A stretch of DNA of 64,000 nt from Hymenobacter sublimis (GCF_023101345.1 NZ_CP095848.1:2169501-2233500); one strand, 5' to 3'; positions 34,407 to 43,752 are shown, counted from the stretch's first letter. Notes: a model not told the origin generated them from the sequence alone. Made by a program: numbers and translations.

Positions 34407-34480
34407 CCCTTTAATCTACTGCTAAAAGTATCCGGCTACCTACTAAACTCGTTTGTAGCACTCACACCAAACTTGCTGTT

Positions 34481-36331
34481 ATGCCATCCTCTGCCTCTAA
34501 CTACGGTTTCTCAACTGCTCAAAAAGACGTGCGCTCGGCTAACCCGCTGCCGCGCGCAGTTCTTCGCTCGAATAATTACCTGTTACTGGATGGGGAATGG
34601 AATTTTGCCCTGGACTCGGAGGACATTGGCCTGCGGGATGGTTGGTACTTGGCGCATCCTTACGAGCAAATAGCCAATTGGCCCGGCTCGGTGGAGGAGC
34701 ACATGGCTAAGTATCAGCCCCAGGCTCCGGCCTGGCAGGATAAAGTGGTAGTCTGGTACGAGCGAGAGTTTACCTTGCCCGAGCGCGGCGACGACGGCAC
34801 CCACTCCCTGTTCCAGCTCACGTTTGGGGCCTGCGGCTACGAAACCCGGGTGTGGCTTAACGGCTTCCTGCTCAGCACTATTGAGGGCGAGGACGTGCAC
34901 TACGGCGAGTACACCTCCTTCTCCTTTGAGCTGCGCGAGGAACACCTGCGGCCCGTCAACCGCCTGACCGTGCGCATCGTGGATACAATGGATGCCGAGA
35001 CGCCCCGCGGGAAGCAGGAGTCGCACGTGTACAAGCGGGGCGGCATTTGGTACCAGACCTACACGGGCGCCGTACGCAGCGTGTGGCTGGAGATGGTAGA
35101 GCGTAACCGCCTCCGCTCCCGCGTGGGGGTTGATAGCGTCATTGAGGACCAGATGGTGCGCTTCAACATGACCACCCGCATCCACGACCCCGGCCTGTAC
35201 ACCCTGCGCCTGCAGGTATTCGACCGGGTAGCGCCTACCCCCCAGCCCCTGGCTACCGCTGATTTTCCGCTCCGACTAGAGGCTGGGCAGCGCCAGCAGC
35301 GGGTAGTGATGGAGCTGCCGGGCGCCAAGCTCTGGGCACCTGGCTCGCCTAACCTGTACCGCCTCGTGGCCCAGCTTATCGACAGCGAAGGGTATTCGGC
35401 GGAAATTGAAACTCACTTCGGCCTGCGCAAAATTGAGTCGCGCGGTACGTACGTGTACCTCAACAACGAACCGATTTATCTGGACGGCATCCTTTACCAG
35501 CCGGGCACGGCTACCTACGAGGAAATGCAGCGGCACATGCACGCCATGCAGGCCCTGGGCTGCAACTTAGTGCGAGTGCACATTGCCGGCGTCGATCCGC
35601 GCATTTACAACTTAGCCGATGAGCTAGGCTTGTTGCTGTGGATTGAAGTACCCAGCCCGCACTCCTCTACTAGTAAGAGCCGGGAAAATCACCGGGCCGA
35701 GCTGCTGCGGATGCTGGCCCTCACGGAGTCTCACCCGTCGGTGGTTATTTGGAGCCTATATAACGAGGACTGGGGCGCCCAGGACATTGCCACCAATGCC
35801 AGCACCCGCCGCTACATCGTGGACATGTATCACTACATGCACATCAACCACCCGCAGTTTTTGGTGGTAGATAACGATGGGTGGCAGCATATTTCCCAAG
35901 AAGGCCGTTTGAAATCCGACCTGCTGACGGCTCACGTGTACACGCCGGAGCTCACGCGCTGGTCGGAACTGCTGGACCGCATGGTGCAGGGCGACCTAAA
36001 CAACGTGGCCGTGCTACCCCTTGTGATAGGTGACCCGTTCTTCTACGGGCGGCAGAAGCCGCTGATTGTCAGCGAGTGGGGCGGATTTGGTTTCGCTGAT
36101 TACGGCGGACCGCAAAGCTCAGAAGAGCGGACGGAGCGTATCCGGCAGTTTAAGTTGGAACTGCGCAAGCGCCCCATTGCCGGCGACGTATACACCCAGG
36201 CTACTAACATCGAAGACGAGCGAAACGGCCTGTTGGACCCCCACACCGGAGAGCTGTCGGTGCCGGAGGGCCTGCTAGCCTCGCAAAGTCCTTCTCCCAA
36301 CGAAACGAAAAGCGACAATAGCGCCTCGTAA
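34481..36331 (+). CDS. Glycoside hydrolase family 2 protein
   Basis: Encodes 616 residues with the GH2 arrangement: jelly-roll sugar-binding domain (about 30-205), immunoglobulin-like domain (210-315) and TIM barrel (320-600). The acid/base glutamate is in IWSLYNEDWG near 425 and the nucleophile glutamate in LIVSEWGGFG near 530. These retaining enzymes include beta-galactosidases, beta-glucuronidases and beta-mannosidases. There is no signal peptide, so it probably acts on imported sugars. The size is close to beta-glucuronidase-like members but specificity cannot be read from sequence. No transporter or polysaccharide utilisation locus is adjacent. Confidence 0.9.
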   Translation: MPSSASNYGFSTAQKDVRSANPLPRAVLRSNNYLLLDGEWNFALDSEDIGLRDGWYLAHPYEQIANWPGSVEEHMAKYQPQAPAWQDKVVVWYEREFTLPERGDDGTHSLFQLTFGACGYETRVWLNGFLLSTIEGEDVHYGEYTSFSFELREEHLRPVNRLTVRIVDTMDAETPRGKQESHVYKRGGIWYQTYTGAVRSVWLEMVERNRLRSRVGVDSVIEDQMVRFNMTTRIHDPGLYTLRLQVFDRVAPTPQPLATADFPLRLEAGQRQQRVVMELPGAKLWAPGSPNLYRLVAQLIDSEGYSAEIETHFGLRKIESRGTYVYLNNEPIYLDGILYQPGTATYEEMQRHMHAMQALGCNLVRVHIAGVDPRIYNLADELGLLLWIEVPSPHSSTSKSRENHRAELLRMLALTESHPSVVIWSLYNEDWGAQDIATNASTRRYIVDMYHYMHINHPQFLVVDNDGWQHISQEGRLKSDLLTAHVYTPELTRWSELLDRMVQGDLNNVAVLPLVIGDPFFYGRQKPLIVSEWGGFGFADYGGPQSSEERTERIRQFKLELRKRPIAGDVYTQATNIEDERNGLLDPHTGELSVPEGLLASQSPSPNETKSDNSAS

Positions 36332-36347
36332 GCTACTACCGCTGGCT

Positions 36348-36422
36348 AAAACCGCCGACTTGTCCGGGCTATTTCGACAGACGCACAATCTGCCGGGGTA
36401 GCTCGGGCAAGTCGGCGGTTTT
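36348..36422. repeat. Long imperfect inverted repeat at convergent gene ends
   Basis: Arms 36348-36371 and 36399-36422 match over 24 bases with two differences; the loop is 27 bases. The right arm lies in the coding end of the 36369-36839 gene and the left arm lies in the intergenic space next to the GH2 gene, so the structure spans the stop codon. It may act as a bidirectional terminator. Confidence 0.75.
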
Positions 36423-36839
36423 ATCTGGGTCCGTGGCCAGAGTCAGCTGAATCATAACCGGCTGGCCATTAGCTACTCCGTAGGCAATTAGCTCGTAGGC
36501 CATGCCGCCCGCTTCGGTTGGGTAACTCAGGCGAAACCCTTTGCTGGGCGAGTTCATAATAAAGCAGTCCAGGGGCTGCCGTTCGGTGTGCTTGTGCTTC
36601 TTCTGGATCTGCTGCGCGAATTGCTCCGGAAAGGTGCGCATCATGTTGTAATCCAGATACATCCACGTCATCTGGTAATCCTGGCAGCGCACGGAATATT
36701 TTGATTCAGGGGTGCAGCCAGGAGTTAAGGCCAAGTCGAGGCCACAGAAGTTGATGGTGGGCCCAGCAGTCGGCGCAGTTGTTTGGGCTATGACCCAGCC
36801 TGGGGCCAGCAGAAAAAAAAGCAGAAGAAGTTTTTTCAT
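36369..36839 (-). CDS. Small secreted protein
   Basis: Encodes 156 residues with a signal peptide (MKKLLLLFFLLAPGWVIAQ). The mature part has four cysteines (FCGLDL, PGCTPE, VRCQDY and DCFIMN) that could form two disulfides, consistent with a periplasmic or outer-membrane location. No family recognised. Its 3' end is part of a long inverted repeat shared with the intergenic region next to the GH2 gene. Confidence 0.62.
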   Translation of the reverse strand: MKKLLLLFFLLAPGWVIAQTTAPTAGPTINFCGLDLALTPGCTPESKYSVRCQDYQMTWMYLDYNMMRTFPEQFAQQIQKKHKHTERQPLDCFIMNSPSKGFRLSYPTEAGGMAYELIAYGVANGQPVMIQLTLATDPDKTADLPELPRQIVRLSK

Positions 36840-36930
36840 TCAGTCGCACGTACAATTCCAAGGCCAATATAGGCGGCGAGGAGTGCGAATGAATTAGAAG
36901 CGCACGTTAGGCTGCGTATTTTTAGGAAAG

Positions 36931-37527
36931 CTAGTGCATCCGGTCGTCGCGCACCGGTAGGCTCGTAACAATTTCGCCCTCAATCTTGAGCAGCTCCTGC
37001 AACCGGGCGTCTACCTCCTGCGGGTCGCAATACTTCTTAGCCAAGTCCACGTAGCTCACGAAGTGGCCAGCTTCGGAGGCCATCAGCTCGTAATAGAACT
37101 GGCTTAGCTCGGGGTCCGGGATATGCTTCCACAACAGCTTGAACCGCTCGCAGCTACGCGCCTCTATCAGAGCGCTTACCAGAAGCTGATCCATGAGCTG
37201 CCGCTCGCGGGGTCCACCCTTCCGCACATGGGTCATGAGCTGCACCACGTACTCATCGCGGCGGGGACGCCCAAGCTCGTGGCCCCGTTTGCGCAGCTCC
37301 TGCAACACCCGCGCAAAATGCTCCCACTCCTCAGCTACCAAGGCCGTAAGCTCTTCCACTAAGCGGGTTTTTTCGGGATATTTTACAATCAGGGAAATGC
37401 CGGTACTGGCCGCCTTCTGCTCGCAGTAGGCGTGGTCTACCAGTATATCCACAATGTTCTTGCTAGCAATGTCCACCCACCGGGGGTCAGAGTTCAGCTT
37501 CAGTTTCAGGATGGTTTTCTCTTTCAT
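36931..37527 (-). CDS. miaE: tRNA-(ms2io6A)-hydroxylase
   Basis: Encodes 198 residues of the MiaE diiron monooxygenase, which hydroxylates the isopentenyl group of ms2i6A37 in tRNA. The ligands expected for the four-helix ferritin-like fold are visible: Glu and His in VDHAYCEQKAAS, EEWEHF near residue 68, EARSCERF near 122 and EAGHF near 152. In this window miaB provides the preceding ms2i6A modification, though 9 kb away. Monocistronic. The start ATG at 37527 is the only good one. Confidence 0.93.
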   Translation of the reverse strand: MKEKTILKLKLNSDPRWVDIASKNIVDILVDHAYCEQKAASTGISLIVKYPEKTRLVEELTALVAEEWEHFARVLQELRKRGHELGRPRRDEYVVQLMTHVRKGGPRERQLMDQLLVSALIEARSCERFKLLWKHIPDPELSQFYYELMASEAGHFVSYVDLAKKYCDPQEVDARLQELLKIEGEIVTSLPVRDDRMH

Positions 37528-37537
37528 GGTTGTGGAG

Positions 37538-37640
37538 ACTTGGGGCTTGAGGGGCTTGGGGATTAATTGACGTTCAATAAGTTGCGTTGTTTCTTATAGA
37601 AACATCGACTAAGCCCCCAAGTCCCTAAGACCCCGAGCCC
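37538..37640. repeat. Inverted-repeat element with inner hairpin
   Basis: The left end CTTGGGGCTTGAGGGGCTTGG (37539-37559) and the right end 37611-37637 are imperfectly complementary. Between them TTGCGTTGTTTCTTATAGAAAC can form a smaller hairpin. Occupies the whole gap between miaE and the porin gene on the same strand. Confidence 0.6.
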
Positions 37641-37643
37641 TTA

Positions 37644-39653
37644 TTAGTTAAAGAACTGCCAGCGGATGCCAAACTCGAAGCGACGGGGCAGGCCGACATA
37701 ATATGGGGTAGTGTAGTAGCCTGACTGGGGCAGGAACTGATTGATGTAGGCCATCTTCAGAAATACGCCTACCGTTTTGATGTCCCCGCTCAGAAACACA
37801 TCCACCAGGGGCGTGTTCCGAATGGTGAAATGGTCCTGAAGGTAGAACTGCTGGGTGCTGGGGCTGTAGTCGTAGGCCTTCCAGCGGGACTGGAAGTAGG
37901 CCTGCGCGCCAATCTGGCCCAGCAAAGCTTTTTTGAACACGTACCCCTGATAGTACAGCCGAGACGTACCCACGAGCTTCGGCACCCGAATGCCTTGCTT
38001 ATCATCTTCAGCGCCCAGCGTGTAGGTAGCCTGATTATCAAAGAAAACATGCCCCACGTTGAGGCGGTAGCGGGCCATCAGGGTGGTGAGCTGTTGGGCC
38101 TGGCCCCGCTGGGTAGGCAAGGCCTGCTGGTTGTAGTACACCAGGTTGCTGATGTTGGCCACGGTCCCGACGGCCTCCAGGTAGTGGCGGCTCAGCTGCT
38201 GGGCAACTCGCACCCTCAACTGCTGCACCTGGGTGTTGCTGAAATCGTTGTTCCAGCGGTAGTGGTTGCCGAACAACTCTTGCTCCGTGAGTGTAGGGGC
38301 ATAACTGGCCAGGAGCAGCTCTCCGCTCAGGGGCCCGAGCCGAGCAATGCCGCGGGCCCAGTACTCACTGTCCGTAATGTTGGTGACGGGTCGTAGCTCC
38401 CCGGCGGTTTCAATGGCGAATTGCCGGTAGCGAAAAGCCGCCGTACCACCTAGAAACAGCTGGGTCCCGTTACGTTCAGCCAAGGCTTGTCCTAGCACCG
38501 CTGGCTCACCGAAAGCGGCGCGGGTTACCAGCGAATACGTGCGCTGACGGCCGTACAGCCGGTATTCTACGGTATTGCTGTTGCCCATTACCCCTACCGT
38601 ATTTTCCAGCTGCCGAAATTCGGCCCGGTCATCGGTGGCGGCGGTACTTAGCAGCAGGGCCGGGTAAAACTGTACGACGCCTGCCTGCTGCACCAGTCGG
38701 TCATCGGTGTATTTGTTGAGTTGACGGTTCCAGTCGAACACGTGAAATACGGTGAGGCCCCGGCCCAGCAAACGGTAGGTGTGGGCTAAGCGCACCCGGT
38801 CGCGGGAGTCACGGTTCACGGCGTTGGTCAGGCGCACCTGTTCCCGCTGGTAATCAAATAGCCGGGACAAATCAATCTTTCGGCCGTCAGAGCCCTCCAG
38901 CGTATCGGTGGGCAGGGGCTGAATGCCTCCCTGCTCCACGGCCCGGTGCCGGGCCGTACTGAAGTTGGCTAGGGCGTGGTACCGGTCGTCGGGCGACTGG
39001 TAGCGCACGAAGAACAGGAAGTTGCTGTGCTCCACTTGCCCAATTTGGGTGCTGGTAACGGCCAGGTACTTGTTGGAGCCGAACCGCTCGTAGGCGAATC
39101 CTACGTTGAAGGCCTTCTTGACACTGCGCGCGTAGGACAGCTCGAACACCTGCTCGTAGGGGTTGCCCTGGAAAAAGCGGAAGAAGGTGTAGGGCGAGCG
39201 GGTATCGTAGTAGGGCACCGTAGCGGCGTCGCGCACGTACCGGTCGAACACGTTGCGACCGAGGCGGGCGCCTAGCTGCAGGTTTGGCTCCCAGAGTAGG
39301 CGGCGCGAGGCCGTTCCGAAGTTGCCCAGGTCTTGCTGGTAGGTGCTGTCGTGCACCCAGTAGCGGTTTTGGGGTAGGCGCGTGAGCGTGGTATCCACCA
39401 TGCGCCCCAGCGTATCGCCCCGGAAAATATCGGCCTCCCGCAGAATGAACGTGGTATGCGCCCCGTAGCGCACCTTCGTAGAATCGTCGATGACCTGGGC
39501 ATGGGCCGTACCGGCTAGCAGGCCCGCACCCAGGAGCAGGGCCGCCGCCAAACCCGGCCGGTGCGACCGGCGCACCCGGCAGCTTACCGGGGCGGAATCA
39601 GAAAAACGGACGGCAGGTGCTTGTGACAACGAAAACAGCAGTGGTTCAGACAA
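37644..39653 (-). CDS. Putative outer membrane porin (Porin_10-like)
   Basis: Encodes 669 residues. An N-terminal 30-residue extension precedes the signal peptide GLAAALLLGAGLLAGTAHA; a start nearer to that signal cannot be excluded. The mature part has many short alternating strands, aromatic residues at strand ends and a terminal phenylalanine-containing motif (FGIRWQFFN), as expected of an outer-membrane beta barrel assembled by BAM. It resembles the Bacteroidota putative_porin family. The start overlaps the lpxK stop by 8 bases, so translation is coupled to the lipid A gene. Confidence 0.88.
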   Translation of the reverse strand: MSEPLLFSLSQAPAVRFSDSAPVSCRVRRSHRPGLAAALLLGAGLLAGTAHAQVIDDSTKVRYGAHTTFILREADIFRGDTLGRMVDTTLTRLPQNRYWVHDSTYQQDLGNFGTASRRLLWEPNLQLGARLGRNVFDRYVRDAATVPYYDTRSPYTFFRFFQGNPYEQVFELSYARSVKKAFNVGFAYERFGSNKYLAVTSTQIGQVEHSNFLFFVRYQSPDDRYHALANFSTARHRAVEQGGIQPLPTDTLEGSDGRKIDLSRLFDYQREQVRLTNAVNRDSRDRVRLAHTYRLLGRGLTVFHVFDWNRQLNKYTDDRLVQQAGVVQFYPALLLSTAATDDRAEFRQLENTVGVMGNSNTVEYRLYGRQRTYSLVTRAAFGEPAVLGQALAERNGTQLFLGGTAAFRYRQFAIETAGELRPVTNITDSEYWARGIARLGPLSGELLLASYAPTLTEQELFGNHYRWNNDFSNTQVQQLRVRVAQQLSRHYLEAVGTVANISNLVYYNQQALPTQRGQAQQLTTLMARYRLNVGHVFFDNQATYTLGAEDDKQGIRVPKLVGTSRLYYQGYVFKKALLGQIGAQAYFQSRWKAYDYSPSTQQFYLQDHFTIRNTPLVDVFLSGDIKTVGVFLKMAYINQFLPQSGYYTTPYYVGLPRRFEFGIRWQFFN

Positions 39654-40707
39654 CAGCGTAGGGCTGAAAGTACGGGGTCAGCAGCTCGGCCAGCCGGGTT
39701 TCCCCGTCGGCCAGAAACCGCACTTCAATTGGAATGTAAAATACGGGCATAGCGGCCACAATTGCAGCTACGGCCGGTTCTAGCAGGCGGGCCGCATCTT
39801 TCTGCGTGGTCAGAACGCTTTGGCCCGGCCGTAATTGCGCGGCTAGTTGGTGGAGTTCCTCGGCCTGAAATACGTGGTGGTCGGGAAAACTGGCGTGATG
39901 CACCACCCGGTAGCCCGCCGCCCGCAAATGCTCTAGCAAGGGCCCGGGCTGGGCAATGCCCGTGAGCAGTACTACCTCAGCTCCGGGCAGCTGCAAGGGG
40001 CCCGCCGTCACGGGCACGGGCGCGCCGTACTCGTAGCAGGAAAACAGCACAGGCACGCTGGGGCGGGCGTAGCGCCGGATGCGCCGGGTTATTTCCTGCC
40101 GGATGGTGGCGGAAAGCTGGGGCGCACACTTGGTTACCACTACTACGTCGGCCCGCACGGCCCCGGCCCGGCTTTCGCGCAGCCGCCCGGCGGGTAGCAC
40201 GTAGTCCTCGTAAAAAGGCCGGGCCTGCTCCGTGAGGAGCATGGTGAAAGCCGGCTGCACGCGCCGGTGCTGGTAGGCATCGTCCAGCACGATGGCCGTA
40301 ACGGCGGGTTGCTGTGCCAGCAGTTGCCGAATGCCGGCTACCCGGTCCTCGCTTACGGCCACCGGTACCTGCTCCGCGAAATGCCGGAACTGCTGCAGGG
40401 GCTCGTCGCCGATGGTAGCGGCTGAGTCGGCGGCCGTGGCTAAGCGGTAGCCGCGGGTGGCGCGGCCGTAGCCCCTACTAAGCAGGGCTGGCCGCTGCTC
40501 CCGGCTCTGCAGCCAGGTTACCAGCCAGGCCACGTGGGGCGTTTTGCCCGTGCCCCCTACCCGCAGATTACCAACGTTCAGCACGGGCACCTGCGCAAAG
40601 CTAGTGCGCGGCTTCAGCCCGGTGCGGTACAGCCAGTTGCGCACGGCCATGACACCGGCATACAGCCAGCTGGCGGGAAGCAGCAACAGGGTAAGGAAAG
40701 AAGGCAT
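39646..40707 (-). CDS. lpxK: Tetraacyldisaccharide 4'-kinase
   Basis: Encodes 353 residues from ATG at 40707 (MPSFLTLLLLPASWLYAGVMAVRNWLY); the frame is open a further 29 codons. LpxK phosphorylates the 4' position of the lipid A disaccharide precursor at the inner membrane. The N-terminal hydrophobic helix is followed by the P-loop GNLRVGGTGKTP and SRGYGR. The DDAYQHRRV segment near 155 carries the conserved DD-x-x-QH motif. Promoter box TACTTTTG at 40730-40737 on the minus strand. Forms an operon with the porin gene downstream. Confidence 0.95.
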   Translation of the reverse strand: MPSFLTLLLLPASWLYAGVMAVRNWLYRTGLKPRTSFAQVPVLNVGNLRVGGTGKTPHVAWLVTWLQSREQRPALLSRGYGRATRGYRLATAADSAATIGDEPLQQFRHFAEQVPVAVSEDRVAGIRQLLAQQPAVTAIVLDDAYQHRRVQPAFTMLLTEQARPFYEDYVLPAGRLRESRAGAVRADVVVVTKCAPQLSATIRQEITRRIRRYARPSVPVLFSCYEYGAPVPVTAGPLQLPGAEVVLLTGIAQPGPLLEHLRAAGYRVVHHASFPDHHVFQAEELHQLAAQLRPGQSVLTTQKDAARLLEPAVAAIVAAMPVFYIPIEVRFLADGETRLAELLTPYFQPYAVV

Positions 40708-40729
40708 GCGTGAAGAGTGGCGCGAATTG

Positions 40730-40737
40730 CAAAAGTA
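40730..40737 (-). promoter_or_regulatory. -7 box of lpxK
   Basis: Minus strand TACTTTTG matches TAnnTTTG; the ATG lies 22 bases downstream. Confidence 0.55.
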
Positions 40738-40992
40738 ACGGGTTCGGCGGGGTGTAACCGCCCGGCCAGTAAGGAATGGGGCATTAGCACGCACTTCTCA
40801 CCCTATACTTCTGATTACCAACATTAAATGCGTAAAAAACCAGTCTCCGCTCAAGCGCACGGATGATGTGGCCACCGCGTAGGTTCGGCTACCTCGGCTA
40901 CTGGAGCCAATCATTGCTAACAGGTAAGGTCGGCGGCTGTCCTCCCTGGCGGGCAAACTTGTCGTAGAATATTCTGCCCCTACTCGTTTTCT

Positions 40993-41724
40993 ATGTCCTT
41001 TTCCGACCGGCTGCTGCATTTTCTGACGAAGTTCCCTTCGCCGCCACCGCTACCCGATGGGGTAACGGCCTTTAGCCCCTACCAGGAGCCGACGCCGCGG
41101 GCCTTGTTTAGGCAGTTTGCTCAACAGTATTATACTGGCGACCAACCCCGAATAGCGCTGCTGGGCATCAACCCCGGTCGCTTAGGTAACGGCCGCACCG
41201 GGATAGCCTTCACCGATCCGGTGGCGCTGGCCGCCTGGGGCATTGCCAACGAGCTGCCCCGCCGCCGGGAACCCTCCAGCGAGTTTATTCAGGCCGTAGT
41301 GGAAGCCATGGGCGGACCCGCGGCCTTTTATCAGCATTTCTTCCTAGGCTCCCTGTATCCGCTGGTGCTACTGCGCAACGAGTTGAATTACAACTTCTAT
41401 GATTCACCGGCTGTGACGGCCGCGCTCTGGCCCAGTATCCAGCACGGGCTGCAACAACAGGTGCACGAGGTAGGGCTGGCGCGGCACGCGGCCATTTGCC
41501 TGGGCCGGCGCAACGGACTGTATTTCAACCGTCTGAATGAGGAGTTGCAGCTCTTCGACCAGATTCATGTGCTGGATCATCCACGGTATTTGATGCAGTA
41601 CAAGCGTAAGCACCTGGCCGAGAACGTCGCGCGCTACGTGCAGGTGTTAAGGTCAATTAGGAATGAAGAATTAGCTGATGCCGCGCCCCATATTTGCGCG
41701 TCACCAGCGGCGCCACCCGCCTGA
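40993..41724 (+). CDS. Uracil-DNA glycosylase superfamily, SMUG2-like (DUF4918)
   Basis: Encodes 243 residues related to SMUG2, which removes uracil or related damaged bases. The catalytic-loop motif LLGINPGRLGNGRTGIAF is near residue 55, and the opposite strand of the active site is LDHPRYLMQYKRK near 195. The fold is alpha/beta and cytoplasmic. The last 20 residues (IRNEELADAAPHICASPAAP) are encoded by the left end of an inverted-repeat element at 41655, so the natural C-terminus probably lies just after RYVQVLRS and has been extended. Confidence 0.88.
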   Translation: MSFSDRLLHFLTKFPSPPPLPDGVTAFSPYQEPTPRALFRQFAQQYYTGDQPRIALLGINPGRLGNGRTGIAFTDPVALAAWGIANELPRRREPSSEFIQAVVEAMGGPAAFYQHFFLGSLYPLVLLRNELNYNFYDSPAVTAALWPSIQHGLQQQVHEVGLARHAAICLGRRNGLYFNRLNEELQLFDQIHVLDHPRYLMQYKRKHLAENVARYVQVLRSIRNEELADAAPHICASPAAPPA

Positions 41725-41828
41725 GGTTGGGAGGCCGGATTATCATAGCCAGAGTGTTGTTTAGCACCGGGACACAGATAAGTGTCCCCTCGGCCTCCTT
41801 GCCCATTCCTCATTCTTGATTCCTAATT
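41655..41828. repeat. Inverted-repeat element overlapping a gene end
   Basis: The left end AATTAGGAATGAAGAATTA (41655-41673) and the right end 41805-41828 are imperfectly complementary. An inner hairpin GGGACAC-AGATAA-GTGTCCC lies at 41769-41788. It supplies the last codons of the SMUG2-like gene and fills the gap to the Nif3-like gene. AATTAGGAAT-type ends are AT-rich, unlike the GTCAT elements. Confidence 0.65.
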
Positions 41829-41841
41829 CCTTACTACTTCC

Positions 41842-42942
41842 ATGCCTACCGTCCAAGACCTTGCCCGCGTGCTGGAGCGGGTCGCGCCCCTCGCCTACCA
41901 AGAATCCTACGACAATGCCGGCCTGCAGTGCGGCAACCCGCAGATGGAAGTTCGGGGCGTGCTGATTGCGTTGGACTGCACCCCAGCGGTAGTCGATGAG
42001 GCCCTACGCCGCGGCTGCAACGTGGTAGTGGCCCATCATCCGCTCATTTTTAAGCCTCTAAAACGCCTGACTGGGGCCAACGAGGTTGAGCAAACCCTGC
42101 TCAAGGCCATCCGGCACGACGTGGCCCTGTACGCGGCTCACACCAACCTCGACAACGTGCGCCAGGGTGTTAACCGCAAGCTGGCCGAAAAGCTGGGCCT
42201 GCAGAATCTGCGCATCCTCGACCCCAAGCCGGGGCTGCTGGCCAAGCTCATTACCTACGTGCCGCCTACCCACACCCAGGCCGTGCTCGACGCCCTGTAT
42301 GAGGCCGGGGCTGGGCAGGTGGGCGACTACGCCGGATGCAGCTTCCGCACCGAGGGCATCGGCACCTTTACGCCCGGCGCCGACACCACTCCCTTTATTG
42401 GGCAGCCCCAGGAGCCCGAAACGGTACGCGAAAACCGGGTGGAAGTGCTCCTGCCCCTGCACCTGCAGGGCGCCGCGTTGCGGGCCTTGCGACAAGCCCA
42501 CCCCTACGAGGAAGTAGCCTACGAAATTATCCGGCTCGAAAACGTAAACCAGGAAGTGGGTTCCGGCATGGTTGGGGAGCTGCCCGCGCCCCTGAACCCA
42601 CAGGAGTTCCGCCAGCTGCTGAAAACGACCCTGGGTGTGCCCGTGGTTAAGCACACTGAGTTTGCTAGGCCCATTACCCGGGTAGCATTGTGCGGCGGGG
42701 CGGGCAGCTTTCTGCTGGGCAAAGCCCGCGCCGCCGGAGCTGATGCCTACGTTACCGGTGACCTGAAATACCACGAATATTTTGGGGCGGAAGGCCAGTT
42801 GCTGCTCTGCGACGTAGGTCATTTTGAGAGCGAGCAGTTTACCGGCGAAATTTTCCGGGATTTGCTTGCCGACAACTTTGGAAGTACTTTTGCGCTCTTA
42901 ATTGCTGAGACCATCACCAACCCCGTCCGTTATGATTTCTAA
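41842..42942 (+). CDS. Nif3-like dinuclear metal centre protein
   Basis: Encodes 366 residues of the Nif3/DUF34 family, a widespread toroidal hexamer with a two-metal site; the function is unsettled. Metal ligands are visible in VVAHHPLIFK near 65, YAAHTNLDNV near 97, and near the end in DVGHFESEQ. A PII-like domain is inserted in the middle, as in most bacterial members of about 370 residues. The stop overlaps the start of the next gene by 11 bases, indicating co-transcription and coupling with the zinc-ribbon coiled-coil gene; this pairing is common in many bacteria. Confidence 0.93.
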   Translation: MPTVQDLARVLERVAPLAYQESYDNAGLQCGNPQMEVRGVLIALDCTPAVVDEALRRGCNVVVAHHPLIFKPLKRLTGANEVEQTLLKAIRHDVALYAAHTNLDNVRQGVNRKLAEKLGLQNLRILDPKPGLLAKLITYVPPTHTQAVLDALYEAGAGQVGDYAGCSFRTEGIGTFTPGADTTPFIGQPQEPETVRENRVEVLLPLHLQGAALRALRQAHPYEEVAYEIIRLENVNQEVGSGMVGELPAPLNPQEFRQLLKTTLGVPVVKHTEFARPITRVALCGGAGSFLLGKARAAGADAYVTGDLKYHEYFGAEGQLLLCDVGHFESEQFTGEIFRDLLADNFGSTFALLIAETITNPVRYDF

Positions 42943-43681
42943 TCCCTCCGCGGAAACCCCCGTTGCCAGTAAGCTGGAAGCCCTTCTGAACCTGCAGCGC
43001 ATCGACTCGCAACTGGACGAAATCCGGCGCGTACGCGGCGACCTGCCCGAAGAGGTTCGTGACCTGGAGGATGAAATTGCGGGCTACGAGGTGCGCGTGG
43101 GCAAATTCGACGAGGAAATTGCCGCCCTCAACGACCAGATCAAGCAGCGCAAGCAGAACGCCAAGGATGCTGATGGCCTGATCAAGCGCTACGAAGACCA
43201 GCAAACCAACGTGCGCAACAACCGCGAGTACGAGGCTATTGCCAAGGAAATCGAGCTGCAGAAGTTGGAAATTCAGATTTCAGAAAAGAAGATCAAAGAA
43301 GCCCAGTACCAGATCGAGCTGAAGAACACCGAAATCAGCGGTACCAAGCAGCGCCTGGAAGAGCGGAAGAAAGACCTAGACAACAAGAAGGCCGAGCTGG
43401 AAACCATTGTAGGGGAAAGCGAATCCGACGAGAAAAAGCTCATGGACGAGCGCGGCAACGCCGTGCAGCCCGTGGAGGACCGCCTGCTGATGGCCTACAC
43501 CCGTATCCGCGGCAACGTGCGCAACGGGCTGGCCGTGGTAACGGTTAAGCGCGACGCCTGCGGCGGCTGCTTTAACACCGTACCGCCCCAGCGCCAGGCC
43601 GACATCATTGCCCACAAGAAAATCATCGTGTGCGAGCACTGCGGCCGCGTACTCGCCGACGTAGAAGCTCGCAACGCGTAA
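42932..43681 (+). CDS. Coiled-coil protein with C4 zinc ribbon
   Basis: Encodes 249 residues from the ATG at 42932, within the stop region of the Nif3-like gene; the frame is open 30 bases further upstream. Residues 15-175 are a long antiparallel coiled coil (LEALLNLQRIDSQLDEIRRVRGDL, and later KELEIQISEKKIKE). A C4 zinc ribbon follows: DACGGCFNTV and VCEHCGRVL. This is the zf-RING_7/CT398-like family. Its role is not settled; it is often linked to Nif3. Terminator follows. Confidence 0.9.
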   Translation: MISNPSAETPVASKLEALLNLQRIDSQLDEIRRVRGDLPEEVRDLEDEIAGYEVRVGKFDEEIAALNDQIKQRKQNAKDADGLIKRYEDQQTNVRNNREYEAIAKEIELQKLEIQISEKKIKEAQYQIELKNTEISGTKQRLEERKKDLDNKKAELETIVGESESDEKKLMDERGNAVQPVEDRLLMAYTRIRGNVRNGLAVVTVKRDACGGCFNTVPPQRQADIIAHKKIIVCEHCGRVLADVEARNA

Positions 43682-43717
43682 GCTTCGGCTTCGGCTTCAG
43701 CATGAACAGATGAATTG

Positions 43718-43748
43718 AAAAGGAACGGCCCGGTGCCGTTCCTTTTTT
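43718..43748 (+). terminator. Intrinsic terminator
   Basis: AAAAGGAACGGC (43718-43729) pairs perfectly with GCCGTTCCTTTT (43735-43746), then T2. It ends the Nif3-zinc ribbon operon; the next gene begins 5 bases after it. Confidence 0.8.
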
Positions 43749-43752
43749 GCTT

